Below are positions 32,335-41,539 of a stretch of 61,968 nt of DNA, one piece after another. The stretch's first letter is position 1; the number at the start of each line of letters is the position of its first letter. Source of the DNA: an uncultured Bacteroidia bacterium. Lineage in GTDB: Bacteria; Bacteroidota; Bacteroidia; Bacteroidales; Prolixibacteraceae. The position numbers were made by a program, and so were the translations under genes. The notes beneath the pieces were generated by a model that made no database searches, was not told where the DNA came from, and saw only the letters and a program-made list of their open reading frames with translations. The DNA is taken from NCBI GenBank assembly GCA_903923905.1, contig CAIXZH010000008.1, positions 1 through 61,968 on the forward strand, read 5' to 3'.

Positions 32335-34995
32335 ATGAGAACTCTATTGACACTAGTTTTAATTTCTTCGCTGGCTTTAAGTTTTAGCATACCAATCAAT
32401 GCTCAATCAAAAGTAAACGAGGTAATTGTCGTATTCAAAACCCATTTCGATATCGGCTACACCGACTGGGCAGATAATGTGGTCTATAATTATTCGCATT
32501 CAACCATTACCGGGGCATTGGATATGATTGAAAAATCAAAACAATTCCCCCGGGATGAACAGTTCAAATGGACAATATCAGGGTGGCCCCTGACACAAAT
32601 GATCACAAAGTCCGAGCCTGAGGTAAAACCCCGGATCGAACAGGCAATACGCGATGGAAACCTGATTGTCCAGGCAATGCCCTTAAGTTTTGAAACGGAA
32701 GCACTCGATCCGGAACCCCTGGTCAGATCGCTGGCGTACTCCTCAAAAATTAACAGAGATGCCGGTTTACCCTTGCCCATTGATGCCAAACAAACCGATG
32801 TCCCGAGCCATTCGTGGATTCTTCCCACAATGCTTGCCAATGCCGGAATCAAATTCCTGCATATTGGATGCAATGCCGCTTCGATGTCTCCCGAGGTTCC
32901 GTTGCTTTTCTGGTGGGAAGGACCCGATAAATCAAAAGTCATGACCATGTATTACGGTCCCTATTATGGAACAAGTCCTGCGCCTCCCAAAGAATGGCCT
33001 TTCCGCACCTGGCTTGCGATCGTGATGACCAATGACAATACGGGTGTTCCAACCTTCAAGGAATATCAGGATGCAATTCAGGATATCAAAAAACAAAATC
33101 CGGGTGCAAGTGTGAGAACCGGCAGTATGGGCGATTTTTACACTACGCTGATGAAGGAAAAGCCTGAATTGCCGGTCGTGAGGGGGGACATGCCTGATAC
33201 CTGGATTCACGGATATATGTCGATGCCCAGGGAGGTTAAAGCAGGGCGAATTTTGAGTAAATCTGTTGCAAACCTTGAAGCCTTAAATACCCTTAACGGT
33301 ATGTGGGGAAGCCAGACTGAAAAACAGATATCACCAATCATTGATGATGCCATGGAGCAGATTCATCTCTGGGACGAACATTCGTTTGGCATGGCAATGA
33401 GTCACGGTCATGCCGGATACTGGGCCTACGGGGATGATTTTGAAAACCTAAGGGCAAAGGGTTATTATGAGCCCATTGAATATTCATGGAAGGAGAAATC
33501 AAACCATATCACCCTGGCAACCCAGTTAATTGATCCCACGCTCAGCCGGGAAATCAAAGGACTTGCAGTCGCAGCAAATATTGCAGGTGAGCGTATCGTC
33601 GTATATAATCCGCTGCCCTGGGAACGAAGCGGTTTAGTGACTGTCCAGACCAATGAGCCATTGAAAAAAGTGCTGAAGAACAGTTCAACCGGCGAACTTA
33701 TCCATGTGTTCAGAAACCATAACATCACCCAATTTCAGGCGAACCATATTCCGGCCATGGGTTACACGACCTTTGTTCCGGTTGACGATGCCTGTCCGGT
33801 TAATACCTCATCGCTTGTTTGTGATGCTAAAAACGGAATCCTTGAAAACGGGTTCTTCCGGCTGGCTTTTGATCTGAAAAATGGGACAGTGAGTTCTTTG
33901 ATCGATAAAAAAACCGGACGCGAAGCGGTTAATCCGAATTCTGATTTCAAATTTGGACAATATGTTTATGAACGATTCAGCAAGGAAAAAACGGATAAAT
34001 ACGCCAAAGATTACATCAAAGGGGGATACGACTGGGCTTACCCGGAACTTGGAAGAATTAACCTGGACAATAAACCTTACCGGATGATATCCGGCACGAA
34101 TCCACGAATTGAATTTATTGAAGATACTCTTTCTGTCTCGGCAATCATCCATTTTGATGGTGAGGAAGCGTTAAAACATCATTATTCACTTACCTTCAGT
34201 TTAACAGTCAATAAGCCTGCTGTTGAAATAATCTGGAGCATCAATGGCAAACCGGCTGACGCGTGGCCCGAAGGGGGCTGGATCAGCTTTCCGTTTAATA
34301 TTGATAAACCGCAGTTTAAATTAGGACGCCTTGGTGCCGTTGTGGACCCAGTAACCGACTATATTAAAGGCTCAAATCACGATTATTGTTTCCTGAATTC
34401 CGGAATGGCTGTGCTCAATTCGAAAAACCAGGGATTCGGGATTATGTCGCCCGATGTTCCCGGAATCAGTCTCGATCGTCCTGGCTTATGGTGCTATTCA
34501 CCAGCGTTTATGCCCAAAAAGGGAAATGTTTTCTTTAATTTATTCAATAATCAGTGGAGTACCAATTTTACGGAATGGGTTGAAGGATCATGGAATGCCC
34601 GCTTTTATATCTGGAGCATTGACCAGTTTTCAAATGAGGCATCCATTATTACCCCTTCGGAGGAGATCCGGAATCCTCTGATGACTGCTATAGCAATCGG
34701 GGCGGCAGGAAAGCTTCCCCCTACCGGGCAGGGGATCGCCTTATCAGCAAAAGGTATTCTGGTAACCGCATTTGGGAAGAACAGGGATGGGGAAGGTGAT
34801 CTTCTGCGTCTTTGGGAACAAAGTGGTGTCAACACCGGATGTATTGTTTCACTTCCCAGGGAGAGCCGTTACAAACAGGTTCAACCCTGCAATCTGAGAG
34901 GCGAAAAGATCGGTAAAGCAATGAAGATTACGGATCACTCGTTTGAGGCAAAACTAAATGCCTATCAACCGGTTTCTTTCATCCTTTATAAGTAA
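32335..34995 (+). CDS. GH38-clan alpha-mannosidase-like protein (HxDIGYT type; DUF5054-like)
   Basis: The 886-residue secreted protein has a signal ending INAQ and then at once FKTHFDIGYTDWADN, with the zinc ligands His37 and Asp39 of GH38-type domains. DAKQTDVPSHSWILPTML carries Asp155 at the nucleophile position. Further blocks are FWWEGPDKSKVMTMYYGPY, WDEHSFGMAMSHGHAGYW with possible third and fourth ligands, and C-terminal beta domains (FRLAFDLKNGTVSSLIDKKT). The overall plan matches the GH38-related DUF5054 group more than classical lysosomal-type GH38 enzymes. It would be a zinc-dependent alpha-mannosidase or a related glycosidase. It stands alone behind the repeat cluster and ahead of the transglutaminase gene. 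Confidence 0.8.
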   Translation: MRTLLTLVLISSLALSFSIPINAQSKVNEVIVVFKTHFDIGYTDWADNVVYNYSHSTITGALDMIEKSKQFPRDEQFKWTISGWPLTQMITKSEPEVKPRIEQAIRDGNLIVQAMPLSFETEALDPEPLVRSLAYSSKINRDAGLPLPIDAKQTDVPSHSWILPTMLANAGIKFLHIGCNAASMSPEVPLLFWWEGPDKSKVMTMYYGPYYGTSPAPPKEWPFRTWLAIVMTNDNTGVPTFKEYQDAIQDIKKQNPGASVRTGSMGDFYTTLMKEKPELPVVRGDMPDTWIHGYMSMPREVKAGRILSKSVANLEALNTLNGMWGSQTEKQISPIIDDAMEQIHLWDEHSFGMAMSHGHAGYWAYGDDFENLRAKGYYEPIEYSWKEKSNHITLATQLIDPTLSREIKGLAVAANIAGERIVVYNPLPWERSGLVTVQTNEPLKKVLKNSSTGELIHVFRNHNITQFQANHIPAMGYTTFVPVDDACPVNTSSLVCDAKNGILENGFFRLAFDLKNGTVSSLIDKKTGREAVNPNSDFKFGQYVYERFSKEKTDKYAKDYIKGGYDWAYPELGRINLDNKPYRMISGTNPRIEFIEDTLSVSAIIHFDGEEALKHHYSLTFSLTVNKPAVEIIWSINGKPADAWPEGGWISFPFNIDKPQFKLGRLGAVVDPVTDYIKGSNHDYCFLNSGMAVLNSKNQGFGIMSPDVPGISLDRPGLWCYSPAFMPKKGNVFFNLFNNQWSTNFTEWVEGSWNARFYIWSIDQFSNEASIITPSEEIRNPLMTAIAIGAAGKLPPTGQGIALSAKGILVTAFGKNRDGEGDLLRLWEQSGVNTGCIVSLPRESRYKQVQPCNLRGEKIGKAMKITDHSFEAKLNAYQPVSFILYK

Positions 34996-35000
34996 TTAAA

Positions 35001-35032
35001 GGCTATCAGGCTTTTAGACTTTAGACTATTAG
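35001..35032 (+). repeat. Degenerate octamer repeat (GCTTTTAG/ACTATTAG type)
   Basis: Directly behind the GH38 stop are GGCTATCAG, GCTTTTAG, ACTTTAG and ACTATTAG, the same unit type as at 13460-13508 and 49911-49966. Confidence 0.6.
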
Positions 35033-35060
35033 CCTTTAAAATTTTAAATTGAACTTTATA

Positions 35061-35102
35061 TACCATTAAGCATTTACCATTAAACATTTACCATTAAGCA
35101 TT
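35061..35102 (+). repeat. Three 14-bp tandem repeats before the transglutaminase gene
   Basis: TACCATTAAGCATT, TACCATTAAACATT and TACCATTAAGCATT run head to tail and end 6 bp before the ATG at 35109, so they fill the place of the ribosome-binding region. Copy number could vary by slippage. No promoter box is obvious within them. Confidence 0.85.
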
Positions 35103-35108
35103 ATTCTC

Positions 35109-37808
35109 ATGGCAAATAAAATAGTATCGTTTACCCTGTTGATTACCCTTTTCATTTCCTGTGTCCCAGAGGCCACCCTTATTCAAAATCCTGAACGGCT
35201 TGCAGATATTCAGCGTATGCTGACTGTTCAAAAAGGAATTACCTCGAAAAGTCTGCTTCCGGTGTGGGATGTATTCAATCAGCCACTCCCGGAATCCGAA
35301 AAACAGGCCATGGAGTTTTTATATGCCTATATGCCACTGAGCGATCTGGCAGATTATAAACCCGAATTTTTCCTGAAGAACGTGCAGCAAAGTCTGCTGG
35401 CAAAGGATGAAATGCCGTGGGGCAAGTCAATTCCGGAGGAGGAATTTCTCCATTTTGTACTGCCACTTCGGGTGAACAACGAAAACCTGGATAATTTCAG
35501 GGAGGTGATGTATCCGGAGATCAGGGAGCGGATTAAAGGGCTGGGAATGAAGGAAGCGGCCCTTGAAATTAACCACTGGTGTCACGAGAAGGTGAATTAC
35601 CGTGGTACAGACTCACGGACCAGTGCCCCTTTAAGTGCCATTAAAAAATCATTCGGGCGTTGTGGCGAAGAATCGACATATACCGTGACTGCCATGCGAA
35701 CTGCAGGAATTCCCGCCCGTCAGGTATACACTCCCCGTTGGGCTCATTCCGACGATAACCATGCCTGGGTAGAGGTGTGGATCGATGGCAAATGGAACTA
35801 TCTTGGTGCCTGTGAGCCTGACGTAGATTTGAACATGGGATGGTTCAGCGAACCCTCACGCCGCACTATGCTGGTTCATACGCGGGCCTTTGGACGGTAC
35901 TTTGGAAAAGAAGATGTGGTGATTGCTACAGACCGTTTTTCGGAATTAAACCTTACTTCAAATTACGCTACGGTTAAAAAAATAACTATTGCTGTTAAAA
36001 ACAGTGACGGAACACCAGCTGATAGCGCCAAAGTGGAATATCAACTATATAATTATGCAGAGTATTACCCGATTGCCTCGGGTTTTACGAACAAGAGTGG
36101 CCTGACCAGTTTGACAACCGGAATGGGAGATCTGATTATCTGGACATCCAAAAACGGGAAGTTTGCCTACCAGAAATTTTCGGTCCCTGAAATAGATACC
36201 TTGCAATTGGTACTCAGCCAGATTATTCCGGCAGATAAGAGCGAAATTTTTGACTTTGTTCCACCTCATGCAGCAAAGGTACTGACAAATGTTTCCGACC
36301 AGGCAGTCAAACAAAATACCCGGCGTCTGGCCAACGAAGATTCGGTCCGGGGAGCCTACCAGAAAACCTTTAAGGATTCAGCCTGGATTGCCGGATTTGC
36401 AAAAAAAACTAATCTCCCTTTTGATACCCTTTCAAGGTTTTTCAAGCTAAGCTATGGAAACTGGGATCAGATTGCCTCTTACCTGGAAAAAAATGGTTCG
36501 TCTTACAGGAGTACCTTACTGGATTTGCTGATTCAGATATCTGACAAGGATTTCAGCGATACGCCTGAATCAATCCTGACCGATCACCTGGTCCAGGTTG
36601 CAAAATCGGGTGGTCAGCAGGCAGGAACTTCGAAGGAACTGTTTACCAGATATATCCTTTCTCCGCGAATTGGCCTCGAAAAATTAACTTCCTGGAGAAG
36701 CTTCCTGATTAATTCATTGAGTAAAGAGATGACATCATCCGTTCGTGAAAATATCTCGGTTCTGACTACCTGGATTCGTGAAAATATCCGGATAAATGGT
36801 GATGCCAACAAACTTTCACGGAATCCGATTTCTCCGGCCGGTGTCTACAATCTGAAAGTTGCCGATCCGACCTCCAGAGATATATTCTTTGTTGCTGCAT
36901 GCCGTTCTTTTGGAATCCCTGCACGTATCAATCCGGAAACCCAGATGCCCGAATATTTCAAAAACGGCCAGTGGCTCCGGGCTGGTTTCGAACCTGAAGC
37001 GGTGGTTCAACCCGAAAAAGGGAGTCTCCGGCTTATTGACAAGAACAATCCGGTTCCGCCTCAGTATACTTTGCACTTTACCATTGCAATCCTGCGCGAT
37101 GGTTTCTACCGGACCCTTGAATTTCCTGAAGGTAAAGTATTGACCGAATCGAAGGATCCAATTGCCATGGAGGCAGGTCATTATGCACTGGTCACCGGGA
37201 GTCGTCTTCAGGATGGCTCTGTATTGAGTAGCCTGACTTTCTTTACCATTGAAAATGGAAAACTGACCACAGTGCCGATTGAGATTCGTAAACAACCCGG
37301 AGAACTCAAAACCTCGGGAAAGCTGAATCTTGATCAGCTGAGCATTGAAAAAATCGAAGACAGGAAGGCGGAGAGTATTGGTTCACTTACAGGTGGAAAA
37401 CATTCTGTAATTGTGCTCCTTGATCCGGATAAAGAGCCTTCCAAACATATTCTGAATGACCTGGGTCCTTATGTCGATCATTTCAATAGATGGGGTGGCC
37501 AATTTATTTTTGCCATTCCTTCGGAGGAAATTTCCCAGGCAGGGGTTCTTAAAACCTATAACCTCCCTGCTAAAATGGTGTGCGGCAGCGATAAGGCCGG
37601 GGATATTTTCAAGGCAATTTCGGCGATTTACGGTGAAGGGCTTAAAGATAAGTTACCACTGGTACTCCTTTGTGATGAATCGGGAAATATTTACCTATTC
37701 TCTTCTGGATATAAGATCGGTGCGGGCGAGCAGTTGCTTAAAGTAATTGCCGGGATGGAAGCTCTGAAAAAGTCTAATCCTGCTAAAGTCTCATGTACTA
37801 CCAAGTGA
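35109..37808 (+). CDS. Transglutaminase-fold lipoprotein, candidate peptide:N-glycanase-like enzyme
   Basis: The 899-residue protein has a lipobox (LFISC, Cys18), an N-terminal helical region, and a transglutaminase-fold domain at about 130-260. Its motifs are SFGRCGEESTYTVTAMRTAG (Cys185), DDNHAWVEVWIDGKWNYLG (His218) and ACEPD, where Glu236 falls near the usual Asp. GRCGE is also the signature around the catalytic Cys of eukaryotic peptide:N-glycanase. A second, degenerate copy of the fold lies at about 555-650 (FVAACRSFGIPARINPETQ) without a catalytic Cys. The last 120 residues (SVIVLLDPDKEPSKHIL and onward) resemble a thioredoxin fold without CxxC. The family is known to me only as transglutaminase domain-containing. 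Release of glycans from peptides is inference from motif and setting; a protease or a binding role is possible. Confidence 0.75.
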   Translation: MANKIVSFTLLITLFISCVPEATLIQNPERLADIQRMLTVQKGITSKSLLPVWDVFNQPLPESEKQAMEFLYAYMPLSDLADYKPEFFLKNVQQSLLAKDEMPWGKSIPEEEFLHFVLPLRVNNENLDNFREVMYPEIRERIKGLGMKEAALEINHWCHEKVNYRGTDSRTSAPLSAIKKSFGRCGEESTYTVTAMRTAGIPARQVYTPRWAHSDDNHAWVEVWIDGKWNYLGACEPDVDLNMGWFSEPSRRTMLVHTRAFGRYFGKEDVVIATDRFSELNLTSNYATVKKITIAVKNSDGTPADSAKVEYQLYNYAEYYPIASGFTNKSGLTSLTTGMGDLIIWTSKNGKFAYQKFSVPEIDTLQLVLSQIIPADKSEIFDFVPPHAAKVLTNVSDQAVKQNTRRLANEDSVRGAYQKTFKDSAWIAGFAKKTNLPFDTLSRFFKLSYGNWDQIASYLEKNGSSYRSTLLDLLIQISDKDFSDTPESILTDHLVQVAKSGGQQAGTSKELFTRYILSPRIGLEKLTSWRSFLINSLSKEMTSSVRENISVLTTWIRENIRINGDANKLSRNPISPAGVYNLKVADPTSRDIFFVAACRSFGIPARINPETQMPEYFKNGQWLRAGFEPEAVVQPEKGSLRLIDKNNPVPPQYTLHFTIAILRDGFYRTLEFPEGKVLTESKDPIAMEAGHYALVTGSRLQDGSVLSSLTFFTIENGKLTTVPIEIRKQPGELKTSGKLNLDQLSIEKIEDRKAESIGSLTGGKHSVIVLLDPDKEPSKHILNDLGPYVDHFNRWGGQFIFAIPSEEISQAGVLKTYNLPAKMVCGSDKAGDIFKAISAIYGEGLKDKLPLVLLCDESGNIYLFSSGYKIGAGEQLLKVIAGMEALKKSNPAKVSCTTK

Positions 37809-37900
37809 TTAGAATGATTTATACATTCCAGAGAAGCCGGCATATAGGCCAAAAATAGTCGGTGAAATCTTCTGAAAGCCTTATGATTTAAGGTTTGCAA

Positions 37901-37936
37901 AAAAAGGTTATCGAAATTTGTTTCGATAACCTTTTT
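37901..37936. terminator. Bidirectional terminator between convergent genes
   Basis: AAAAAGGTTATCGAAA (37901-37916) and TTTCGATAACCTTTTT (37921-37936) form a perfect 16-bp stem with a TTTG loop. A-rich and T-rich ends serve both directions, between the transglutaminase gene (plus) and the exporter (minus). It marks the end of the region 3 transcript. Confidence 0.93.
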
Positions 37937-37947
37937 ATGCATCAATA

Positions 37948-40368
37948 TCATTTTTTCTGCTGGTCCTGATACGGGGTCTTATGATTAACTATGCCGGCAG
38001 CATTGTGCTCATCTTCCAAATCTTCATCGTTATATATTTCTACAATTGGCTCGGTGAAGGCCTTGCTGGTCAATCGTTTATCAAGTGTTAAGAGTAAGGA
38101 AGGCAGGACCATAATGTTGAAGAACATCGCTATAAGTAAGGTAGTCGAGATAAGAACTCCCAAGGCCTGTGTTCCACCAAAGCTAGACACAATAAAGACA
38201 CTGAAACCAAGAACCAGCACAATACTCGTATAAATCATACTAAAGCCCGCTTCATGAAGCGCGCTGATGGCAGAATGTTTGATCGCTCCATTGGTTACCT
38301 TTAGTTCATGCCTGTATCTCGAAAGGTACTGAATGGCATTATCAACCGAAATACCGAGGGCTATGCTAAAGACAATAATAGTGGATGGTTTAATGGGTAT
38401 TCCGGCAAAACCCATGATTGCTGCAGTGATCAATAATGGAATGATATTGGGAATCATTGATACTAAAATCATTCTGAATGAGGAGAAAAGCAAAGCCATG
38501 AGTAGCGAGATCATCAAAATCGCAATCAAAACACTTTCAAACAGATTGGTTATTAAGAAGTTGGTTCCCCTGGCATAAACCACGCTATTCCCCGTAACTG
38601 TGACCTTATATTTTGAAGGGTTGAAAATACTGTCAATTTGAGGATGGATTTTGGCCATTAAGGAATCCATATGGCGGGTACCAATGTCGGCCATCTGGTA
38701 ACTTACGCGTGTTAACCGCTTGGTGCTGTCGAGATAGGCATACAACAGGTTGTTTTTCTTACCGTTTTGATTTTTAGGAAGATATCCAAGAATAAAACCT
38801 TTCTCGACATTACTTGGCATGGAATACATTGAAGAATCACCTCCAAAATAGGCTTGTTTCGAAAACTTAAACAATTCTGCAATGGATAACGGTTTAGAAA
38901 ACTCGGAGTGGCTGTTGATCATTTTCTGAAGTTCATTGATCTTATCCAAGGTTGAGCCAACAAAAACACCATTTTTCTTTTTGGTGTCAATCGATATTTC
39001 AAACGGCATGACCCCTCCAAAGTTATGTTCAAAAAATTTCAGGTCCAGGAATATTGGATCATCCGACTCGAAATCGTCGACTATTTTCCCGGATGTTTTC
39101 ATCATGCTGATTCCCCAACATCCAATCAATAAAAGGCCGATGGCTATTCCATAAATAAGGTTTCGTTTATTGCTGATCAGGAAGACGATTTTATTGATAA
39201 TTGCCCCGAAAAAATTACTGTCCAGATGCTTCACATGCTTAGGCGATGGGGGATCTAAAAAGCTGAAAATTATGGGTAAAAGGGTAATGCAAATCAGGTA
39301 CTCCAGCATGATGTTAAGGGCAGTAATTATCCCGAATTCACGGAGCATCTGGTTGGGAATCAGGATGAATGCAGCAAACCCTAGAGCAGTGGCAGCATTG
39401 GTCATCAGTGATGCAAAACCGATTCGCTGCACTACACGGATCAGCGCCCTGATTTTATTCCCGTGACTGCGATATTCCCAATGGTATTTATTAAGGACAT
39501 AAATGCAGTTTTCAATGGCAATGATGATAATCAATGATGGGATGACCCCGGTGAGTATGGTGATTTTGAAATTGAAAAGCACAGTTGTCCCTAAAACCCA
39601 AATGATACTAATTGCAACAATCAGCAAAGAACTCAAGACTACCTTTACCGATCTGAAGAACAAGTACATGATGAGGGCGGATATCCCAATACTCATTAAA
39701 ATAAAAATAAAAAGTTCATGCTTCACCTGCTTCATCATGATGGTCCGGATATAAGGCATACCCGAGTAATGAACTTCTATCTTATTCTTTTGCTCATAGG
39801 AAGAAGCAGCCTTAACAATCTTGCCAACCAATGCAATTCTTCGTTGGTCTACTAATATATTCTTATTAAGGGTTATCGCCATTAAAGCGGCATTGGTCTT
39901 CCGGTTGTAGAGCATCCCCTCGTAAAACTTGAGTCCGAGCAATGTATTTCTCAAACTATCTACTTCATTTTGAGAAGTTGGACGTTGTTTAACCAGCGGG
40001 AAATAGTCAAATTGATGGGAAGTCTCATTTTTCACCAGGTTGAGCCCTCTGGTCATACTGATTACATCTTCAACACCCTCAATTTTCCGAATGTCACTTC
40101 CCAAATCGTACCATGCATTAAATTGATCAAGCTTAAAGATGTTAGGATTTTTTATTCCGAGCATCAATACGGTTCCGTCCTCACCATATTGGTCTTTGAA
40201 TTTTTTATATTCCACCATGGCACTATCTTTCACGCCAAGAAGTGCAGTATTTTCATAAGACAATTTAACGCTTTGAGCCTCATAGGCCATAAAGGCGGTA
40301 ATAACTGAAAGTAGAACAATGATTATGGTTCTGTTCCGGAGAATAATGCGGGATATTATTGTAAACAT
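37948..40368 (-). CDS. MMPL/RND-superfamily exporter
   Basis: The 806-residue protein has two repeats of a large extracytoplasmic loop plus five to six membrane helices. It begins with a helix (IIIVLLSVITAFMAYEA), a first periplasmic domain, then helices with GVIPSLIIIIAIENCIYVLN (Asp of the classic GxxxD replaced by Glu in this stretch) and RIGFASLMTNAATALGFAAF. The second half repeats this with GIPIKPSTIIVFSIALGISV, DNAIQYLSRYR, and EAGFSMIYTSIVLVLGFSVF. This is the layout of MMPL or hopanoid-exporter-type RND proteins that move lipids or hydrophobic molecules. It is on the opposite strand, bounded by a strong terminator, and has no evident link to glycans. Confidence 0.9.
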   Translation of the reverse strand: MFTIISRIILRNRTIIIVLLSVITAFMAYEAQSVKLSYENTALLGVKDSAMVEYKKFKDQYGEDGTVLMLGIKNPNIFKLDQFNAWYDLGSDIRKIEGVEDVISMTRGLNLVKNETSHQFDYFPLVKQRPTSQNEVDSLRNTLLGLKFYEGMLYNRKTNAALMAITLNKNILVDQRRIALVGKIVKAASSYEQKNKIEVHYSGMPYIRTIMMKQVKHELFIFILMSIGISALIMYLFFRSVKVVLSSLLIVAISIIWVLGTTVLFNFKITILTGVIPSLIIIIAIENCIYVLNKYHWEYRSHGNKIRALIRVVQRIGFASLMTNAATALGFAAFILIPNQMLREFGIITALNIMLEYLICITLLPIIFSFLDPPSPKHVKHLDSNFFGAIINKIVFLISNKRNLIYGIAIGLLLIGCWGISMMKTSGKIVDDFESDDPIFLDLKFFEHNFGGVMPFEISIDTKKKNGVFVGSTLDKINELQKMINSHSEFSKPLSIAELFKFSKQAYFGGDSSMYSMPSNVEKGFILGYLPKNQNGKKNNLLYAYLDSTKRLTRVSYQMADIGTRHMDSLMAKIHPQIDSIFNPSKYKVTVTGNSVVYARGTNFLITNLFESVLIAILMISLLMALLFSSFRMILVSMIPNIIPLLITAAIMGFAGIPIKPSTIIVFSIALGISVDNAIQYLSRYRHELKVTNGAIKHSAISALHEAGFSMIYTSIVLVLGFSVFIVSSFGGTQALGVLISTTLLIAMFFNIMVLPSLLLTLDKRLTSKAFTEPIVEIYNDEDLEDEHNAAGIVNHKTPYQDQQKK

Positions 40369-40503
40369 ACTGAGTTAGATAATAACTTTTTATGTTGGCT
40401 AATTGTAATATTTGCCTTGCAATTGAGCTGCCAAAAGTACTACAATAATAAATCTTTACAAAAGACTTTTTTGATCTCGGTAATAATGGGTCAATAGCTA
40501 ATA

Positions 40504-41379
40504 CTACTCTTTTCTCTTTTGCCGGTAGCAGGAGGGATTTTGCCTGGTTTTTTCCTTGAAAACTTTGCTGAAGTAAAATATGGAACAGAAGCCCAGATTA
40601 AACGATATTTCCTTTATGCTTAAATCTGTATTATTCAAAAGATAAATGGCATGTTGAATGCGCAATGACAAATGATATTGATTTGGTGATAACCCGGTAT
40701 ATTTTTTAAATGATGACCTGAAAAGTGAGTAACTCACATTTAACCCTTCGGCTATCTGTTCAATATTCAGATTTTTATCCAGATTTTCACGAATTAATAG
40801 ACATGCCTTTTGAATCACAGTTTCTACTCTGCTGTTGCTGGAATTGATATTTTTTTGAATTCCAACGATAATTCCAAGAATCTGGATCACTAATCCGGAA
40901 CATATTTGCTGATAGCCTGGTTTTTCCAGGCTGATAACATTGAAAATATCCTGGAAAAGATGCAAAACTGGGTCCTCGAATCCAATATGAATAATGGGCA
41001 CATCTGATGATAGCCCGTACACTTCAAATATATTCTGAGCAAAATTTCCATTAAAGCCGAGGTAGTGCTCCTTCCAGCCCCTGTATTTTAATGGTTTATA
41101 CCGATGCCATTGATTTGGACGGATAAGAATCACCGACCCCTCCTTGATTTCATATTCGCCATCAGATGTTTCCAAAACGCCTTCACCTTCGGTAATGTAA
41201 TTCAACTGATATTCCTGCAATATCCTCCCGTTTTCCCAACTGAAATTATAACCACGGGGATGTCCCTTGGGCGGATAATCGGCTCCCAATGGTACACTGG
41301 CGATACCTGCAACATTCAGGTACATCCCCCACGCTTCATCCTCTGAATTATGGACTAAATATTTAAAAGTATCATTCAT
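40504..41379 (-). CDS. AraC-family transcriptional regulator
   Basis: The 291-residue protein has an N-terminal cupin-like sensor domain (YQLNYITEGEGVLETSDGEY, IKEGSVILIRPNQWHRYKP) and a C-terminal double helix-turn-helix: LNIEQIAEGLNVSYSLFRSS and LSIKEISFNLGFCSIFYFSK, ending FKEKTRQNPSCYRQKRKE. The sensor is of the kind that binds small sugars. It runs divergently from the esterase gene at 41540, sharing a 160-bp intergenic region (41380-41539), so it probably controls that gene and perhaps the region 5 operon. It is the only transcription regulator visible in the window apart from the toxin-antitoxin module, and so a candidate for locus control. Confidence 0.93.
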   Translation of the reverse strand: MNDTFKYLVHNSEDEAWGMYLNVAGIASVPLGADYPPKGHPRGYNFSWENGRILQEYQLNYITEGEGVLETSDGEYEIKEGSVILIRPNQWHRYKPLKYRGWKEHYLGFNGNFAQNIFEVYGLSSDVPIIHIGFEDPVLHLFQDIFNVISLEKPGYQQICSGLVIQILGIIVGIQKNINSSNSRVETVIQKACLLIRENLDKNLNIEQIAEGLNVSYSLFRSSFKKYTGLSPNQYHLSLRIQHAIYLLNNTDLSIKEISFNLGFCSIFYFSKVFKEKTRQNPSCYRQKRKE

Positions 41380-41539
41380 AAATTCAATGCAATAATAGGG
41401 TTTTTTATAAAGCTTAACCCCTTTTGGGCAGGTTCAGCTTCAAATATTATTATCAATCAAATTTTTCGTTAAGTTTTCCCTTTAATTTCCCTGATTTTTA
41501 TAGATTGCAGATAAAATCAATTTCCGTCATTTAAAATTC

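Noticed and set aside
37948-40368. Exporter as part of the glycan system
   Set aside because: It is on the opposite strand, isolated by a strong terminator, and belongs to a lipid-exporter type family.
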